Positions 62,493-64,000 of a stretch of 64,000 bases of DNA are shown piece by piece. Under the pieces are notes generated by a model. The model was not told where the DNA came from and did no database searches. It saw only the letters and a list, made by a program, of their open reading frames with translations. The position numbers and the translations under genes were made by a program. Location: assembly GCA_029936675.1 (NCBI GenBank), contig JAPYSB010000001.1, forward strand, positions 238,669 through 302,668, given 5' to 3'. The stretch's first letter is position 1; every line of letters begins with the position of its first letter. Source of the DNA: Dehalococcoidia bacterium (lineage in GTDB: Bacteria; Chloroflexota; Dehalococcoidia; Lucifugimonadales; UBA826).

Positions 62493-62511
62493 TGTTTCTA
62501 ACCTAGTCCCA

Positions 62512-62904
62512 TTAAGATAGCTGCATCACTTCTATGCGAACGTCATCAGGTGCTTGTATAAATCCTATAATTAGGCCGGTTGGTGTCTTGGTTGGCCCAT
62601 CTAATATTTTTGCACCCAACCCTTCCAATCTTTTAAATTCGGCATCAATGTCATCCACTTCGATCCCGAAGTGTTCCAATCCCCAATGAGCTGAGGCGTC
62701 TCCCCCTCCCATTGTTTCACCAGTTCGATCACTAGATATATTCACAGCTATACCATCTTTAGTTCGGCACCTAATGAACCTGTCCCCTTGAGGGCGGGGG
62801 TTTTCATCATTAATAATTTCAAACTCAAAAGCTTTCACGTACCAATCTGCAGTTGCGCCGGGATCTGGGGCTTTAAGGTGAACATGATTAAAAGAATACG
62901 ACAT
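62512..62904 (-). CDS. VOC/glyoxalase family protein
   Basis: A 130-residue beta-alpha-beta-beta-beta dioxygenase/glyoxalase fold. It begins YSFNHVHLKAPDPGATADWY (His7 as one metal ligand) and has HWGLEHFGIEVDDID (about 71-85) and a final VRIEVMQLS Glu. A divalent-metal enzyme of unknown substrate; methylmalonyl-CoA epimerase-like proteins share the fold. Twenty nt before ridA. Confidence 0.88.
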   Translation of the reverse strand: MSYSFNHVHLKAPDPGATADWYVKAFEFEIINDENPRPQGDRFIRCRTKDGIAVNISSDRTGETMGGGDASAHWGLEHFGIEVDDIDAEFKRLEGLGAKILDGPTKTPTGLIIGFIQAPDDVRIEVMQLS

Positions 62905-62972
62905 TCTAAATTCCTCCGATTATATTAAAAGAGCAGGTTAAATTAGGTGGTAATCTCTGTCAACACTCGACT

Positions 62973-63620
62973 TCATGATTTGGTGGAATTTACAGCCGCA
63001 GCAAAGGCAAATATCTTCCCTGCATCTTTAACACCGTCAGTTTCGACGCCCGTCGATACATCTACGGCCCATGGTTGCGAAACTCTTATAGCTTGAAGGA
63101 CGTTTTCCGGAGTCAGTCCTCCGGCTAATAAAAACCTGCCTGGCAAGTTGAATTGTTCAATCGCATTCCAATCAAAAGTTTTACCTGTGCCACCCAAAGT
63201 CCCCTTCTCATATTTATCCAACAATGGTATGTATCCCGCACCAAATATGTTATCCAAATCCGAATTGATTAATTTACTCTTCACACCTAACCCTACTTTA
63301 ACTTGTTTGATCACCTCAGCATCAACTTCATCCCAATAAAATTTATCTTCATCCCCACATAGTTGAGCATAATCTAATTGACATTTACTTATAATTTCAT
63401 TTACTTCTTCTATTGGTTGGTTCGCAAACAAGCCAACCAAAGCTGGCCCACTGCTACCTGATTCAGATCTGTACTCATTTATAATTTGAATTGCAAAATC
63501 TAAACTTACTTCACGCCGAACGCCATGAACAAATACAAAACCCAGAAAAGAAGCCCCGTTTTCTCGGGCAACCAGGGCATTTTGAGAATCCTTTAACCCA
63601 CATATTTTGAACAAGGTCAC
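62973..63620 (-). CDS. trpF: Phosphoribosylanthranilate isomerase
   Basis: Tryptophan pathway step 3. The 215-residue barrel opens LFKICGLKDSQNA (Cys7 general base), with catalytic Asp in GTGKTFDWNAIEQ (about 136) and AGGLTPENV / AVDVSTGVETDGVKDAGKI phosphate loops. Overlaps trpC by 4 nt (ATGA). Confidence 0.95.
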   Translation of the reverse strand: MTLFKICGLKDSQNALVARENGASFLGFVFVHGVRREVSLDFAIQIINEYRSESGSSGPALVGLFANQPIEEVNEIISKCQLDYAQLCGDEDKFYWDEVDAEVIKQVKVGLGVKSKLINSDLDNIFGAGYIPLLDKYEKGTLGGTGKTFDWNAIEQFNLPGRFLLAGGLTPENVLQAIRVSQPWAVDVSTGVETDGVKDAGKIFAFAAAVNSTKS

Positions 63621-64000
63621 AGTAAATTCCTAAGCGCAATGGCAGGATCATCTGCTGTTACCAAAGATTCTCCCACCAAAACCGCCCCCACTCCTGCTTT
63701 CATAACCTTTTCAATGTCGGCCTTGCTCGATATACCGCTTTCACTAACCAGTATTTTTCCAAATGGCACCTTTGGGGCCAGAATTTCGGTCGTTTCGAGT
63801 GTGGTATTGAAGGTTCTCAAATCTCTATTGTTGATCCCAATGATTTCAGCCCCAGATTCCACAGCCAAATCAAGTTCTTTTTCGTCATGCACCTCAACCA
63901 AACATTGCATCCATAATGAGGTTGCTATGTTTGTAAAATCTATCAATTGATCTTTGTCCAACATAGACACAATAAGCAAAATTGCGTCAGCCCCATAAGC
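63617..64000 (-). CDS. trpC: Indole-3-glycerol phosphate synthase (partial, N-terminus off the edge)
   Basis: Tryptophan pathway step 4. The frame continues upstream of the internal Met to the right edge (AYGADAILLIVSML), so 127 residues of the C-terminal half are visible. Catalytic region: CLVEVHDEKEL, IIGINNRDLRTF (Asn-Asn-Arg), LVSESGI and AVLVGESLV. Followed by trpF with a 4-nt overlap. The trp operon presumably continues beyond the window. Confidence 0.95.
   Translation of the reverse strand, partial: AYGADAILLIVSMLDKDQLIDFTNIATSLWMQCLVEVHDEKELDLAVESGAEIIGINNRDLRTFNTTLETTEILAPKVPFGKILVSESGISSKADIEKVMKAGVGAVLVGESLVTADDPAIALRNLL

Noticed and set aside
1-64000. CRISPR arrays, insertion sequences or prophage
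   Set aside because: No repeated spacer array, transposase, integrase or phage structural genes are visible. The genes are housekeeping and metabolic throughout.

Overview
The window is a densely packed bacterial chromosome segment of moderate to low G+C, with tRNAs, ribosomal protein genes and core operons on both strands. The gene content suggests a marine, aerobic, heterotrophic member of the Chloroflexota, possibly SAR202-like. The hints are a caa3-type oxidase cluster, CaiB/BaiF CoA-transferases, a DUF35/thiolase pair, an enolase-superfamily dehydratase, two crotonases, a cytosolic reductive-dehalogenase-like protein and a selenocysteine system. The lineage is an inference from gene content, not from a marker-gene tree.

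Region by region. 1-850: the start of an MFS (UMF1/Atg22-like) transporter and tRNA-Pro(CGG). 1.0-8.8 kb: heme A synthesis and a complete caa3 cytochrome oxidase cluster (ctaA-ctaB-coxB-coxA-coxC-coxD-ctaG-small membrane protein-sco). 8.8-11.8 kb, minus strand: thrS-infC-rpmI-rplT; infC appears to start at an AUA codon behind a terminator-like hairpin. 11.8-17.7 kb: a TauE/SafE permease, a giant GT-C glycosyltransferase with PA14-like modules, and a tandem CoA-transferase III protein. 17.8-25.3 kb: a SelW-like selenoprotein with an in-frame UGA, a reductive-dehalogenase-like Fe-S protein, a DUF971 protein, a Zn-ribbon/thiolase pair, an enolase-superfamily enzyme, a zincin-like protein without its metal motif, and selB. 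25.4-29.6 kb: thiolase, NifU-like protein, threonine synthase, thioredoxin reductase and fluoride channel. 29.6-36.1 kb: MoxR/DUF58/DUF4129, tRNA-Gln, two crotonases and an AI-2E permease. 36.2-39.7 kb: the rpmH-rnpA-yidD-(PQQ lipoprotein)-yidC-khpB cluster. 39.8-45.2 kb: HpcH aldolase, Nudix hydrolase, amidohydrolase and molybdate transporter modABC. 45.3-52.1 kb: nusA-infB-rbfA-truB-rplU-rpmA-rpmE-DUF1385. 52.1-56.1 kb: the late histidine pathway with an embedded methyltransferase and a cobalamin adenosyltransferase. 56.4-64 kb: moeB with a structured leader, a NYN-LOTUS protein, coaX-coaBC, yfcE, then YqeK-like, HIT, RidA, VOC, trpF and the end of trpC.

How they fit together. ctaB/ctaA make heme A for the oxidase; Sco and CtaG deliver copper to it. 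The modABC transporter and MoeB point to molybdenum-cofactor enzymes elsewhere in the genome. SelB supplies the decoding factor needed by the selenoprotein 5 kb away; selA, selC and selD are not in this window. The cobalamin adenosyltransferase and the corrinoid/Fe-S reductase-like protein indicate corrinoid use. RnpA, YidD, YidC and KhpB form the usual RNA-processing and membrane-insertion block.

The most notable observations are the selenoprotein whose UGA would be read as a stop by ordinary gene calling, a 104-nt out-of-frame overlap in which the arginine-rich tail of YidC is encoded inside the start of khpB, a crotonase whose stop codon lies inside an antisense tRNA-Gln, the AUA start of infC, and a promoter-leader-terminator arrangement before moeB.
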